Origin: Hyphococcus formosus
GTDB taxonomy: Bacteria; Pseudomonadota; Alphaproteobacteria; Caulobacterales; Parvularculaceae
Reading direction: 5' to 3'
DNA: 64,000 nt
Assembly: GCF_046736345.1 (NCBI RefSeq)
Contig: NZ_CP157210.1
Span: forward strand, 806,001-870,000
Shown: positions 44,442 through 53,697 of the stretch, piece by piece
Position numbering within the stretch: the first letter of the stretch is position 1
Layout: every line of letters starts with the position of its first letter
Notes under the pieces: generated by a model
What the model saw: only the letters and a program-made list of their open reading frames with translations
Told to the model about the DNA's origin: nothing
The model's database searches: none
Made by a program: the position numbers and the translations under genes

Positions 44442-46415
44442 ATGTCATTTGCCCGTACCTTGTTCGTTTCAGCGTCATTTGTTGCAATCGCCGCCTGTTC
44501 GCCAAAAGATAGCCAACCCACCGAGGACACGACCGTCATCGTCGCCGAGGAAGCGGAATATGTCGAACAGGACGAAATGGAATTCATGGTCCCGGGCGAG
44601 GAACGCGAGGTTGTTTGGGATGCGCTGACACCCGAAGAAGCGCGCGACAAGTTCACCTACTCGAATTACAACGATGCGCGGGTGACGCATCTCAATCTCG
44701 ATCTGACGGTCGATTTCGACACCAAGACGCTTTTCGGCACAGCGGAAATTAACTTCCGCAAGCGCACACGCGGCACGGCAACGCTGATCTTGGACACCAG
44801 CAAGCTCGACGTTTCAAAGGTCGAGGCGTTTACCGAAGGGCAGTGGGTAGAAACCGACTTTACGATGGGGCCGCACGACCCAGTGATGGGATCGAAATTC
44901 GAAGTTTCGCTACCGGATCGCGCTCGGAAAATTCGCGTCACCTATCGCACCAGCCCGGAGGCCGAGGGCATTCAATGGCTCTCGCCCGAGCAGACCGCCG
45001 GAAAAGAGCACCCATTTCTGTTCACCCAGTTTCAAGCGCTTAATGCGCGCACGATGGTGCCGATCCAAGATACCCCCGCTGTGCGCATTACCTATGACGC
45101 GCGGATCAGAACCCCAAAAGACCTATTGGCGGTTATGAGTGCGCGTCAGGATGTAAGCGGCGATTTGGACGGTGATTATTCGTTTAAAATGACCCGGCCA
45201 ATTCCGTCCTATCTGATTGCGTTGGCGGTCGGCGATATCAAATTCAAGAAGATCAATAATCATATTGGTGTCTATGCAGAGGATTACATTCTTGATGCCT
45301 CAGCGGAAGAATTTGAAGATACGCCAAAAATGGAAAAGGCCATTGCCGATCTCTATGGTCCTTACCGTTGGGGCCGGTATGATCTGATCGTATTGCCGCC
45401 CAGCTTCCCGTTTGGCGGCATGGAAAATCCGCGCCTTTCATTCATGACGCCGACCCTCATTGCCGGTGACAAAAGCCTGACCAATGTGGTGGCGCATGAA
45501 CTTGCGCATTCGTGGTCGGGCAATCTTGTGACCAATTCAAACTGGCGTGACGCTTGGCTGAACGAAGGGTTCACAAGCTATGTCGAAAACCGCACCATGG
45601 AAGCGCTATATGGCGAAGGCCGCGCGGTGATGGAGCGTTTGCTCGATAAGCAATCATTGATGCGCGATGTCGAGGCGGCTGCGCGCCCTGAGTTGACCGC
45701 GCTTAAAATGCCAGCGGATTTAGGGCATCCCGATGATGCGTTCAGTCAGGTCTCTTATGCGGGCGGAATGTTTTTCCTTAAATTCCTTGAAGAGCGGTTT
45801 GGCCGTGATCGCTTTGATGAATTCCTGCGGGCCTATTTCAATGAATTCGCATTCAAGAGTATTACGACCGAAGATTTCCTGACCTTCTTTGAGGATAATC
45901 TGTGGGCCGATCAACCGGATGCGGTGACAGAGGCGGAAATCAACGAATGGATTTACCAGCCCGGATTCCCGGATTCGATCGAAAAACCACAATCGGAAGC
46001 CTTTAATAAAGTCGATGCCCAAATTAATGCGTGGATGGGCGGCGGCGATGTTGATGGGTTAGAGACAAGCGCGTGGACGACCCATGAATGGCTTTATTTC
46101 ATCGCGCAATTGCCTGAATCGCTGACGCCGGAACAGATGGCGGCGCTAGACGAGCGCTTTCAATTGTCTACGTCGCAAAACGCTGAAATCGCGAATGCGT
46201 GGTATCTGCGCGCGATCAATGCTGGCTATGAACCGGCGTTTGAGCCGCTTGATGCATTCTTGATGCGAGTGGGCCGGGGTAAGTTCATCTACCGGCTCTA
46301 TGCGGCGTTGATTGAAAATGGGCGCAGAGATTGGGCGGAAGAAGTCTATGACCGGGCGCGTCCGGGTTATCACCCCATTGCTCAACGGCGCATCGACGAT
46401 ATTTTCGCGCAATAA
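44442..46415 (+). CDS. M1-family metallopeptidase, leukotriene A4 hydrolase-like lipoprotein
   Basis: A 657-residue enzyme with a lipoprotein signal (lipobox VAIAAC, Cys at about residue 19). The exopeptidase motif GGMENPRLSF (about 325) and the zinc site HELAHSWSGN followed by WLNEGFTSYVE (about 351-378) mark it as M1, and the LTNVVAHELAHSW wording plus the helical C-terminal domain place it in the LTA4H/aminopeptidase B subgroup. It should sit in the periplasm, anchored to a membrane, and trim N-terminal residues from peptides. Confidence 0.95.
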   Translation: MSFARTLFVSASFVAIAACSPKDSQPTEDTTVIVAEEAEYVEQDEMEFMVPGEEREVVWDALTPEEARDKFTYSNYNDARVTHLNLDLTVDFDTKTLFGTAEINFRKRTRGTATLILDTSKLDVSKVEAFTEGQWVETDFTMGPHDPVMGSKFEVSLPDRARKIRVTYRTSPEAEGIQWLSPEQTAGKEHPFLFTQFQALNARTMVPIQDTPAVRITYDARIRTPKDLLAVMSARQDVSGDLDGDYSFKMTRPIPSYLIALAVGDIKFKKINNHIGVYAEDYILDASAEEFEDTPKMEKAIADLYGPYRWGRYDLIVLPPSFPFGGMENPRLSFMTPTLIAGDKSLTNVVAHELAHSWSGNLVTNSNWRDAWLNEGFTSYVENRTMEALYGEGRAVMERLLDKQSLMRDVEAAARPELTALKMPADLGHPDDAFSQVSYAGGMFFLKFLEERFGRDRFDEFLRAYFNEFAFKSITTEDFLTFFEDNLWADQPDAVTEAEINEWIYQPGFPDSIEKPQSEAFNKVDAQINAWMGGGDVDGLETSAWTTHEWLYFIAQLPESLTPEQMAALDERFQLSTSQNAEIANAWYLRAINAGYEPAFEPLDAFLMRVGRGKFIYRLYAALIENGRRDWAEEVYDRARPGYHPIAQRRIDDIFAQ

Positions 46416-46425
46416 GCGCTCGAAA

Positions 46426-47526
46426 TTATTGCGGCTCGTTCGTTTGGGACGGGCCGCGTAATAAAATTTCGAGCATTGGGCAAACCATCACGTGACCGTC
46501 AAACACCGCCCCGACGATCAGCGTGTTGTCCCATACGGCACCAACAGAAGAGCCGTTAATCTCGCCATTTACCGACATCAAGACGTCTGAGGTCAAACCG
46601 CTGCGCGGGTTGAGGCGGATGACATGCGACGGCGCGATTTCACGCGCATCTTCTGCGTGCTTTACGAAGTCGAAAATTTTGGAATGACCGGCAACCCAGA
46701 TCGCGCCATCACGTGAAACCTCGATATTATCGGGCGCGGTATTCACCCGTAGGTTTTTCACGTGAGATAGCTTTCCGCTTTCCGGGTCACGGTCAAAAAC
46801 CGCGATGCGGCGCTTTAGGAGTTCAGCCACATATATCGACGATCCGTCAACGGATTTATTGATACCATTCGCATAGGTGAGGCCGTCTTTGACGATGCGG
46901 CCCTTAACGCCATCATAATAGGCGACGCTGGTAAGCGGCAACGCAAAGTAAGATTCCAGATGTCCCAATAAGCCGTTATCAAATCGCCGGTCATTGGTCA
47001 CATAGAACTGGTTCGGGCCAACCGCGACAATATCATTCGGCGAATACATCGCGTCAAACGAGATGCTTTCGAGGTGGGTCAGTTCCCCATTTGCTCCGAC
47101 GTCGAATAACTCGACGACTTCTTCGCCAGTGGTCGGGTGATTGACAACAAACAATCGTTTGGTGCCGTCATTGCCGCGATAAAGGCTGATCCCATGCGGC
47201 AGGAAATTATCCATCGCTGGCGAGACGCGGCGGATTGCATCGCTGCCGTCAAGGCTCATGGCATAGATGCCATTTTTCGGATTGATCGCGCTCGACCCGC
47301 CATCATTGTACCAGGCTCTGCGATCAGCCGCGGAGATAAAAGCGAGTTTCAATTCTGGGTCAATTGTGACGTCTTCGGTGCCCGGGGCGACATCAACCCG
47401 GCGACATTGATCGACGAGCTTTGTTTTCAATTCAGCGCGCGCACCGGATGCGGGAATGATATGCAAAAGGGACCATCCGATCGCTAAGCCGATAAAGGCC
47501 AGGATGCCAATCAGAAAATACCGCAT
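46426..47526 (-). CDS. Paraoxonase/arylesterase-like six-bladed propeller protein
   Basis: A 366-residue protein with an N-terminal membrane anchor or signal (about residues 4-24). Motifs typical of PON-type enzymes are present: MYSPNDIVAVGPNQFYVTNDRRF, YANGINKSVDGSSIYVAELL, TAPDNIEVSRDG and, near the end, NGSSVGAVWDNTLIVGAVFDG. They supply the Asn and Asp residues that bind the catalytic calcium. Such proteins hydrolyse lactones or aryl esters outside the cytoplasm; some degrade acyl-homoserine lactones. Convergent with the M1 peptidase gene with a 10-base gap. Confidence 0.88.
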   Translation of the reverse strand: MRYFLIGILAFIGLAIGWSLLHIIPASGARAELKTKLVDQCRRVDVAPGTEDVTIDPELKLAFISAADRRAWYNDGGSSAINPKNGIYAMSLDGSDAIRRVSPAMDNFLPHGISLYRGNDGTKRLFVVNHPTTGEEVVELFDVGANGELTHLESISFDAMYSPNDIVAVGPNQFYVTNDRRFDNGLLGHLESYFALPLTSVAYYDGVKGRIVKDGLTYANGINKSVDGSSIYVAELLKRRIAVFDRDPESGKLSHVKNLRVNTAPDNIEVSRDGAIWVAGHSKIFDFVKHAEDAREIAPSHVIRLNPRSGLTSDVLMSVNGEINGSSVGAVWDNTLIVGAVFDGHVMVCPMLEILLRGPSQTNEPQ

Positions 47527-47675
47527 ATTATACCGCCAACTCCCACACAGAGCGTATCGGGCAGAGCCAGACCGCTTTTGTTAACAAGCCTAACCCAATA
47601 GCAGTAGATAGGCTAGCCACGTCGCCATTGTCGGCTACAAACATAAAGAAAGACCAGCTACAGACGAGGGTTCAT

Positions 47676-48638
47676 ATGACCAAGCGAGTTATTGCGACGC
47701 CAAGGCAAATGCCGTCAGCGCTCGCAGGAATGTTGCGGATGAATTATGATGTGCGCGAGCCCGCTGAACCTGTGGCGAGCCGCGAGGCGTTTATCGCATT
47801 GGCCGAAGGTGCAGAGGCGATATTTTCGACGGCCTTTGATGAGCTTGATGCACAATATATCCGCGCGTTACCCGATAGCGTCAAATTGATTGCTTCCTTC
47901 GGTGTTGGTGTCGATCACATTGACCTTGATGCTGCAAAGACGCGCGGTATCGCAGTTTCAAATACGCCCGAAGTGACCACAGCCTGTCTTGCAGACACGA
48001 CAATGGGCCTGATCATCGCCGCCTGTCGTCGTTTTCGGGAGGGGCTTGATATTGCCCGAACCGGCGAGGGGCGCGGCATGCTTACGCCCGAAAGCTGGGG
48101 GCAACGGGTCACCGGCCGGACATTGGGGATTATCGGCATGGGTAATGTCGGGCGTGAAGTTGCAAAACGCGCGCAAGGATTTGACCTAAACCTGATCTAT
48201 CATACGCCGCGCCCGTCAGAAGAAATCGACCGCGCCTATAATGCGACGTTGGTTTCGCTCGAAGATTTGTTCCGGCAAGCCGATATAATTTCGCTACACT
48301 GTCCCTATACGGAAAAAACCCATCATATGATCGACGCGGCGGCGATTGAGTTGATGAAGCCATCGGCTGTAATCATCAATATTTCGCGCGGCCCCGTCAT
48401 TGATGAAATGGCAATGATCGACGCGCTGAAATCGGGCCGCATTTTCGGTGCGGGGCTCGATGTTTTTGAAACCGAACCTGCGCCCATTCGCGAAGAGCTT
48501 TATTCGCTGCCGAATGTTTTCTGTTTGCCGCATATTGCCTCCGCGACGATGGAAAGCCGCGTTGCGATGGCGATGCGCGTTCTTGAAAATATCAATGCGT
48601 TTTTCAAAACCGGGGAGCCGAACGACCGGGTTGTATGA
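47676..48638 (+). CDS. D-2-hydroxyacid dehydrogenase (glyoxylate/hydroxypyruvate reductase type)
   Basis: About 320 residues. The NAD(P)-binding motif GIIGMGNVGREVAKRAQGF is at mid-protein, the HCPYTEKTHHMID segment follows, and the catalytic Arg and Glu lie in NISRGPVID and GLDVFETEP, with the active His in LPHIASAT. The overall match is best to glyoxylate reductase/D-glycerate dehydrogenase. GAGGG precedes the ATG at 47676; the frame is open back to 47628. It overlaps the LigT-like gene by four bases. Confidence 0.92.
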   Translation: MTKRVIATPRQMPSALAGMLRMNYDVREPAEPVASREAFIALAEGAEAIFSTAFDELDAQYIRALPDSVKLIASFGVGVDHIDLDAAKTRGIAVSNTPEVTTACLADTTMGLIIAACRRFREGLDIARTGEGRGMLTPESWGQRVTGRTLGIIGMGNVGREVAKRAQGFDLNLIYHTPRPSEEIDRAYNATLVSLEDLFRQADIISLHCPYTEKTHHMIDAAAIELMKPSAVIINISRGPVIDEMAMIDALKSGRIFGAGLDVFETEPAPIREELYSLPNVFCLPHIASATMESRVAMAMRVLENINAFFKTGEPNDRVV

Positions 48639-49159
48639 TGCAAGATCCTGTCATTCTGACATTACAGCTTGATGAAGAGACGACCGCGTTTCTTAACGCC
48701 GAGCGCGAGAAACATTTCCCGGCGGGGCTGAACAACGTACCGGCGCATTTGACCTTGTTTCATAATCTCCCCGGCGCGCATTTTGATGAAATTCTGAAAA
48801 TGATCGGCCGGACGGCCGCCAATCAATATGCCTTTCCGATCAAGCTATCAGAGGTGATGCGGCTTGGGCGCGGCGTGGCCTATCGGGTCTCCGCGCCGCC
48901 TTTATTGCCCTTGCGCGCCAAATTGGTGACCGCATTCGGGCGATGGCTGTCCGGGCAGGACCGTCAGGGGTTTCGCCCCCATGTGACGATCCAGAATAAA
49001 GTGACCATTCAAGAAGCCTCGGCCCTTCACGCGCATTTGTCCGAGGGGTTTTCGCCGATAGATGGCCGGGCCGAGGGGCTGCAACTCTGGCGGTATTTGG
49101 GCCCGCGCGGGCGCGGCACCCATTGGCAGCCAGCGGGCGCATTCGCGTTTCGCGACTAG
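48635..49159 (+). CDS. 2'-5' RNA ligase (LigT)-like 2H phosphoesterase
   Basis: A 174-residue protein with two H-x-T motifs: HLTLFHNLPG near residue 35 and HVTIQNKVT near residue 113, which define the 2H phosphoesterase superfamily. Members hydrolyse or form 2'-5' phosphodiester or cyclic phosphate bonds in RNA or small molecules. It starts within the stop of the hydroxyacid dehydrogenase gene (ATGATG), so it is likely translated in a coupled manner. A second ATG three bases on is equally possible. Confidence 0.87.
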   Translation: MMQDPVILTLQLDEETTAFLNAEREKHFPAGLNNVPAHLTLFHNLPGAHFDEILKMIGRTAANQYAFPIKLSEVMRLGRGVAYRVSAPPLLPLRAKLVTAFGRWLSGQDRQGFRPHVTIQNKVTIQEASALHAHLSEGFSPIDGRAEGLQLWRYLGPRGRGTHWQPAGAFAFRD

Positions 49160-49231
49160 GCAAGGGCCCGAAACCCTTGACGCAGGCGGGGCGGCCTCCT
49201 AGCTAAACCCTAGACTTCAGGAGTTTTAAGA

Positions 49232-49561
49232 ATGAGCGACATCGCTACCGACATCAAAGCAAAAATCGACGCAAACAACGTGATGCTCTTCATGAAGGGT
49301 ACACCGCAATTTCCGCAGTGCGGATTCTCGTCGGTTGTCGTTCAGATCCTCGACCATTTGGGCGTTGAGTATGATACGGCCAATGTGCTCGAAAATGACG
49401 AGCTGCGCGACGGCATCAAGACCTTCTCTGACTGGCCGACGATCCCTCAGCTTTACGTAAAAGGCGAGTTTGTTGGCGGTTGCGACATCATCCGCGAGAT
49501 GTTCGAAAAAGGCGAGCTTCGCCCATATCTCGAAGGCAAAGGCATTAGCCTCGCGGCTTAA
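49232..49561 (+). CDS. grxD: Monothiol glutaredoxin (Grx4/GrxD)
   Basis: A 109-residue monothiol glutaredoxin with the CGFS active site at Cys30 (KGTPQFPQCGFSS), and the downstream WPTIPQLYVKGEFVGGCDI. It carries and inserts iron-sulfur clusters and binds BolA proteins. In many alphaproteobacteria the bolA and grxD genes are adjacent; here the BolA partner is fused to PurL about 5 kb upstream. Its stop codon overlaps the convergent small gene by four bases. Confidence 0.96.
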   Translation: MSDIATDIKAKIDANNVMLFMKGTPQFPQCGFSSVVVQILDHLGVEYDTANVLENDELRDGIKTFSDWPTIPQLYVKGEFVGGCDIIREMFEKGELRPYLEGKGISLAA

Positions 49562-49761
49562 TCCTGATTTTGTTCAGATTGATCTGGCTGTCGCCCATTA
49601 AGTGAAATCTTAGTGGGCGCGCCGAATAGCTGTTCGTTGACCTGCGCAGTTTCCTGATCACGGAGACGACGGAAGAGTGCATCCGCTCGTGTGCTGCGCG
49701 AAATCGACGTCGTTCCTAAGCGCAGGAACAAATCCTGCGTTGTCATGTCCATCCGGCTCAT
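49558..49761 (-). CDS. 67-residue protein, unknown function, under a CtrA-type box
   Basis: A 67-residue hydrophilic protein, basic in the middle (STRADALFRRLRDQE) and Gln/Asn-rich at the end. There is no membrane segment. A G-rich ribosome site (GGGGGGCGG) directly precedes the ATG at 49761. A perfect TTAA-N7-TTAAC box is 45 bases upstream, which is the main reason to call the gene real. I do not recognise the family. It is convergent with grxD. Confidence 0.6.
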   Translation of the reverse strand: MSRMDMTTQDLFLRLGTTSISRSTRADALFRRLRDQETAQVNEQLFGAPTKISLNGRQPDQSEQNQD

Positions 49762-49806
49762 ACCGCCCCCCGGCTTTTCAGTTTTATAAATCGTGATTCG
49801 TTAGGG

Positions 49807-49822
49807 TTAACAAAAAGTTAAC
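49807..49822 (-). promoter_or_regulatory. CtrA-type box TTAA-N7-TTAAC
   Basis: TTAA at 49807-49810, seven bases (CAAAAAG), then TTAAC at 49818-49822, the full CtrA consensus. phaC ends on one side at 49856 and the 67-residue gene starts at 49761 on the same strand, so the only gene it can serve at close range is the small one. Confidence 0.55.
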
Positions 49823-49855
49823 GCGCGGGGTGCCAGAGCCGAATCACGGCCGAAT

Positions 49856-51820
49856 TTACGACGGAACCTTCACATAGCGTCCGGGGGCGTCCTCGATAGG
49901 CTCTAATTTGCCATCACCGGGGTGCCGCGCAGGGACGATGCCGGGGCTGACCTTGTCCAGCCATTTGATCCAATAAGGCCACCAGGACCCTGTGTGGCGG
50001 ACCGCATCTTTCTTCCATTCGTCCAGCGTGTCGGGCAGGGCGGTATTGGTTGAGTGATGATATTTCTTTTTGTCCGGGTGGTTCACGACGCCGGCAATAT
50101 GACCCGACCCGGCGAGCATATATTGCACATTGTCATTCCCCTTTGCGGCATAGAGTTTTGCGGTTCTGTACACGGAATTGTGCGGCGCTATGTGGTCGGT
50201 TTCGCCCGCTTGCATGAAGATCGGGATCTGGACATCCCCGAGATCGAGGGTCTCGCCATCCATGACCATTTCGCCCTTGGCGAGGCGGTTATATTGATAG
50301 AACTCGCGCAGATAGAAGAGATGCACATTTTTCGGCATGCGTGTGGCGTCGGAGTTCCAGAACAGCAAGTCAAATTTCGCCGGGTCTTTGCCTTTGAGGT
50401 AATTGTCGATGACGAAAGACCAGATGAGGTCATTAGAGCGCAACATATTGAAGGTGGTGGCCATCGCGCGCCCTTCAAGAACGCCGCCCGCTGCGTCCAT
50501 CTGTTTTTCGATCGCATCCAGTTGGCCATCGTCGACAAACAACAACAGATCGCCCGCTTCCGTGAAGTCGGCCTGCGCCGTAAAGAAGGTTGCGGTATTG
50601 ATCCGGTCATCGTCTTTTTTCGCCATGAGCGAAAGTGCAGTCGAGAGCATGGTCCCGCCAATGCAATAACCAATCGTATCGACCCGTCGTTCGCCCGTTG
50701 CTCTTTCAACCGCATCCAGCGCCTCGAACAGGCCGTCCTTGATATAATCTTCAAAGGTCTTTTCGCGTAATTCCGGGCCCGGATTGACCCATGACATGAC
50801 AAATACGGTCCGTCCTTGCGAGACCAACCAGTTGATGAAGGAGTTTTGCGGTTGCAGGTCGAGAATGTAAAATTTGTTGATCCATGACGGAATGATCAAC
50901 ATCGGCGTTTTCGCAACCTCTTCTGTGCTCGGATTATACTGAATGAGCTGGAAGATCTCGTTTTCGAAAACGACCTTGCCGGGGGTGGTCGCGACATTCT
51001 CGCCGAGTTTGAAATATTTCAAATCCGCCTGACGGATGGATAATTCGCCGTGACCGCGATCAAGGTCTTCGAGATAGTTCTTCATGCCCTTGAGCAGGTT
51101 TTCGCCCTTGCTGTTGATCGTTTCCTCGATCACTTCAGGGTTCAGCATGGCAAAATTTGACGGCGCGAAGGCATCAATAAATTGCTTGGTGAAAAATTCT
51201 GCCTTTTTCTTTTCGTGCTCGTCCATGCCCTCGACCTGAGACATGGTTAACTCGAGCCAGCGCGCCATAATGAGATAGGACTGCTTGACGAAATCGAGCA
51301 TGGGATTTTCTTCCCATGCGGGGTGGGCGAATCGGCGGTCGCCTTCGGGCGGTTTGATCGCCGGTTTGGTGGCTTCGCCAGCGATGCGTCGCTGCATGGT
51401 TGCCATGAGCTTGGCGTAATCGCCCCAAAGATTGAATTGCCGCTGCATGACCGTGCCAGGATCGGCAGAAAGACCCTTCATGACCTCCTGAAAGGCTTCG
51501 TTGATATTCATCGGGTCGGCTGGCAATTCGCCCGTATAGCGGCGCAGGTCCTGTTGTTTGGCGAAATAATCCCGCAAGACTTCCTGGCTGGTGCCGGTGA
51601 CCTCGGTCAAATATTCCGAAAGGGCGTCGAAATCCTGAAACATGGAACGGGCGGCTTTTTCGTCCTGCTCGGGCTTTTTCGCCTTAGGCTTTTCCTTCGG
51701 CGCGGAATTCGCCTTGGAGGCGGAATTCGCGGATTTCCCGGTGGACTTCGCTTTTTTTGTCGACTTTTTCCGTTTTGGGGCTGTCGATTGCTGTTCTGAT
51801 TTCTCTTTCACTTGCGTCAC
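49856..51820 (-). CDS. phaC: Class I poly(3-hydroxyalkanoate) synthase
   Basis: A 654-residue synthase that polymerises 3-hydroxyacyl-CoA into storage polyester granules. The lipase-like box is GYCIGGT with the catalytic Cys near residue 386; the catalytic His is in AGSGHIAGVVNHPDKKKYH near the C-terminus, and PGPELREKTFEDYIKDG is a PhaC hallmark. The first 60 residues are an unusually Lys/Ser/Ala-rich low-complexity tail. No phaA, phaB or phasin gene is in the window. Confidence 0.96.
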   Translation of the reverse strand: MTQVKEKSEQQSTAPKRKKSTKKAKSTGKSANSASKANSAPKEKPKAKKPEQDEKAARSMFQDFDALSEYLTEVTGTSQEVLRDYFAKQQDLRRYTGELPADPMNINEAFQEVMKGLSADPGTVMQRQFNLWGDYAKLMATMQRRIAGEATKPAIKPPEGDRRFAHPAWEENPMLDFVKQSYLIMARWLELTMSQVEGMDEHEKKKAEFFTKQFIDAFAPSNFAMLNPEVIEETINSKGENLLKGMKNYLEDLDRGHGELSIRQADLKYFKLGENVATTPGKVVFENEIFQLIQYNPSTEEVAKTPMLIIPSWINKFYILDLQPQNSFINWLVSQGRTVFVMSWVNPGPELREKTFEDYIKDGLFEALDAVERATGERRVDTIGYCIGGTMLSTALSLMAKKDDDRINTATFFTAQADFTEAGDLLLFVDDGQLDAIEKQMDAAGGVLEGRAMATTFNMLRSNDLIWSFVIDNYLKGKDPAKFDLLFWNSDATRMPKNVHLFYLREFYQYNRLAKGEMVMDGETLDLGDVQIPIFMQAGETDHIAPHNSVYRTAKLYAAKGNDNVQYMLAGSGHIAGVVNHPDKKKYHHSTNTALPDTLDEWKKDAVRHTGSWWPYWIKWLDKVSPGIVPARHPGDGKLEPIEDAPGRYVKVPS

Positions 51821-51871
51821 ACCGCCGGATAGTTGTTTAAGGGGCCTGTATCTTCCTTATAGGATGGCATT

Positions 51872-52360
51872 GTGTCCGCTGTAAAACAGTCTAACGCCCT
51901 AAGGCATGGTAAATGCGTGCTTTTCGCCGCTTTCGGATTAATTGTGCTTAATGGCTGCGCCAATTCCCAATTGGCCCGCTTCGCGCCGCCCGGCATTATC
52001 AAATATGAAGATATCGCCAGCGAAAAACCGCAAAGCGAGGAAATCAAAGCCCGCATCGAGGAACGCCGCGCCGAACCCAATACTGGTAAATTTCCCGTAT
52101 TGTCGGAAACGCCCGGCGTCGAGCAGCGCCCGCAATCACGCCCGCCGGCCGTGGTCGAGGCTCAAATCAATGCGCTAGACCAGACTGCCAAGGAGATAAA
52201 AGAGGAAATCGAAACTCAGCGACAGCTAACCGCTGAGGAGACGGCTTTGAACTTAGGCGAAGAAGCCGACCAGCTCCGCGAGCGCATTGACCGAGACAGT
52301 GCCGCGGCAGCACGGGAGAGACGGGAACAGTTAACGGCACCCGAAGACGACGAGAAATAG
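51872..52360 (+). CDS. Small lipoprotein with charged coiled-coil tail
   Basis: A 162-residue protein starting at GTG, with a lipoprotein signal and lipobox LNGC (Cys about residue 29). The mature part is rich in Glu, Arg and Gln and predicts a helix or coiled coil from about 95 on (AQINALDQTAKEIKEEIETQRQ). It is divergent from phaC with only about 50 bases between the starts and lies 52 bases ahead of glpX. No family recognised. Confidence 0.7.
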   Translation: MSAVKQSNALRHGKCVLFAAFGLIVLNGCANSQLARFAPPGIIKYEDIASEKPQSEEIKARIEERRAEPNTGKFPVLSETPGVEQRPQSRPPAVVEAQINALDQTAKEIKEEIETQRQLTAEETALNLGEEADQLRERIDRDSAAAARERREQLTAPEDDEK

Positions 52361-52412
52361 AACCACAGGGGGGCCTTGGTGCCCATCAATTGTTGATTAG
52401 CATACGGAAAGA

Positions 52413-53378
52413 ATGACTATGTCCGCAGATGAAAATTTACTAGACCGCGTCCTGACGATCGAACTGGGTCGTTGTACCGAGGCCGCCGCGGTCGCCGCGT
52501 CCACAAAAATTGGTCATGGCGATAAAGAAGGCGCCGATCAGGCTGCTGTCACGGCTTTGCGTGCCGCGTTGAACAAGCTTCATATCGACGGAACGGTCGT
52601 GATCGGTGAGGGCGAACGCGACGAAGCGCCAATGCTCTATATTGGTGAAAAAGTCGGAACCGGAACCGGACCAAAGGTCGATATCGCGCTTGATCCGCTC
52701 GAAGGAACAACGCTGACGGCGAAAGCGATGTCGAATGCGCTTGCGGTCGTGGCGATGGCGCAGGGCGGAACGCTGCTGAACGCCCCTGACGTTTATATGG
52801 ACAAGATCGCCTGTGGGCCGGGCTATCCTGAAGGCGTGATCGATCTTGACGCTTCCGTCGAGGACAACATCACCGCACTTGCCAAGGCTAAAGGTGTACC
52901 GGCTGAGGAAATCACACTTTGTATTCTCGACCGTGAACGTCACCAGCCATTGATTGATGGCGCGCGTCGGCTTGGATCGCGTGTGTTCCTGATCCCTGAT
53001 GGCGATGTTGCGGGTGTATTCCATACAACCGAAGAAGCGACCGGCATCGACATGTATATCGGTCAGGGCGGTGCCCCTGAGGGTGTTCTTGCTGCAGCGG
53101 CGCTTCGCTGCGTTGGTGGTCAGATGCAGGGCCGGTTGCACTTCCGCAATGATGACGAGCGCAGCCGCGCTGAACGTATCGGCATTACCGACCTCAACCG
53201 CAAATATGGCCTACGGGACCTCGCATCCGGTGATGTGATGTTCGCCGCATCCGGCGTGACCAATGGCACCATGCTTGACGGTGTGAAGTGGGAACGCGGA
53301 TATGTGAATACCCATACAATCGTCATGCGCTCGAAAACCGGGACAGTGCGCTATATTCGCGCCCGCTCGCCGCGTTAA
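52413..53378 (+). CDS. glpX: Class II fructose-1,6-bisphosphatase
   Basis: A 321-residue GlpX-type phosphatase of gluconeogenesis. Typical segments are IGEGERDEAPMLYIGEKVG, VDIALDPLEGTTLTAKAMSNALAV and AAALRCVGGQMQGRL; the acidic residues in DPLEGT and GEGERDE bind the catalytic metal. Length is normal. The DUF3297 gene follows after 16 bases. Confidence 0.96.
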   Translation: MTMSADENLLDRVLTIELGRCTEAAAVAASTKIGHGDKEGADQAAVTALRAALNKLHIDGTVVIGEGERDEAPMLYIGEKVGTGTGPKVDIALDPLEGTTLTAKAMSNALAVVAMAQGGTLLNAPDVYMDKIACGPGYPEGVIDLDASVEDNITALAKAKGVPAEEITLCILDRERHQPLIDGARRLGSRVFLIPDGDVAGVFHTTEEATGIDMYIGQGGAPEGVLAAAALRCVGGQMQGRLHFRNDDERSRAERIGITDLNRKYGLRDLASGDVMFAASGVTNGTMLDGVKWERGYVNTHTIVMRSKTGTVRYIRARSPR

Positions 53379-53394
53379 TCAAAAGAGTTGAACG

Positions 53395-53631
53395 ATGACT
53401 GACACACTCCCTGATCGTCTTAGCGTAAACCCGAATAGCAAATATTACGACGAGAGCATTTTCGAGCGCGAAGTCGGTATTCGGTTTAACGGCGAAGAAA
53501 AAACCAATGTCGAGGAATATTGTATTTCCGAAGGCTGGATCAAAGTCGCGGCAGGCAAAAGCCTAGATCGTCATGGGCAACCGTTGACGATCAAATTAAA
53601 AGGCACGGTTGAGCCTTACTTTAAGGACTAA
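53395..53631 (+). CDS. DUF3297 family small protein
   Basis: A 78-residue soluble protein matching DUF3297 from end to end (DRLSVNPNSKYYDESIFEREVGIRFNG, then LDRHGQPLTIKLKG). Function of the family is unknown. It lies 16 bases after glpX and is probably co-transcribed; a GC-rich hairpin follows. Confidence 0.92.
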   Translation: MTDTLPDRLSVNPNSKYYDESIFEREVGIRFNGEEKTNVEEYCISEGWIKVAAGKSLDRHGQPLTIKLKGTVEPYFKD

Positions 53632-53642
53632 ACCGCAAGAAA

Positions 53643-53667
53643 CGGGCGGCCATGCCAGCGCCGCCCG
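53643..53667 (+). terminator. GC-rich hairpin after the DUF3297 gene
   Basis: CGGGCGGC (53643-53650) pairs with GCCGCCCG (53660-53667), eight bases, loop nine. There is no T-run. Confidence 0.5.
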
Positions 53668-53697
53668 CCTATGCTGAGCCCGCGAAGGAGGCTCAGT

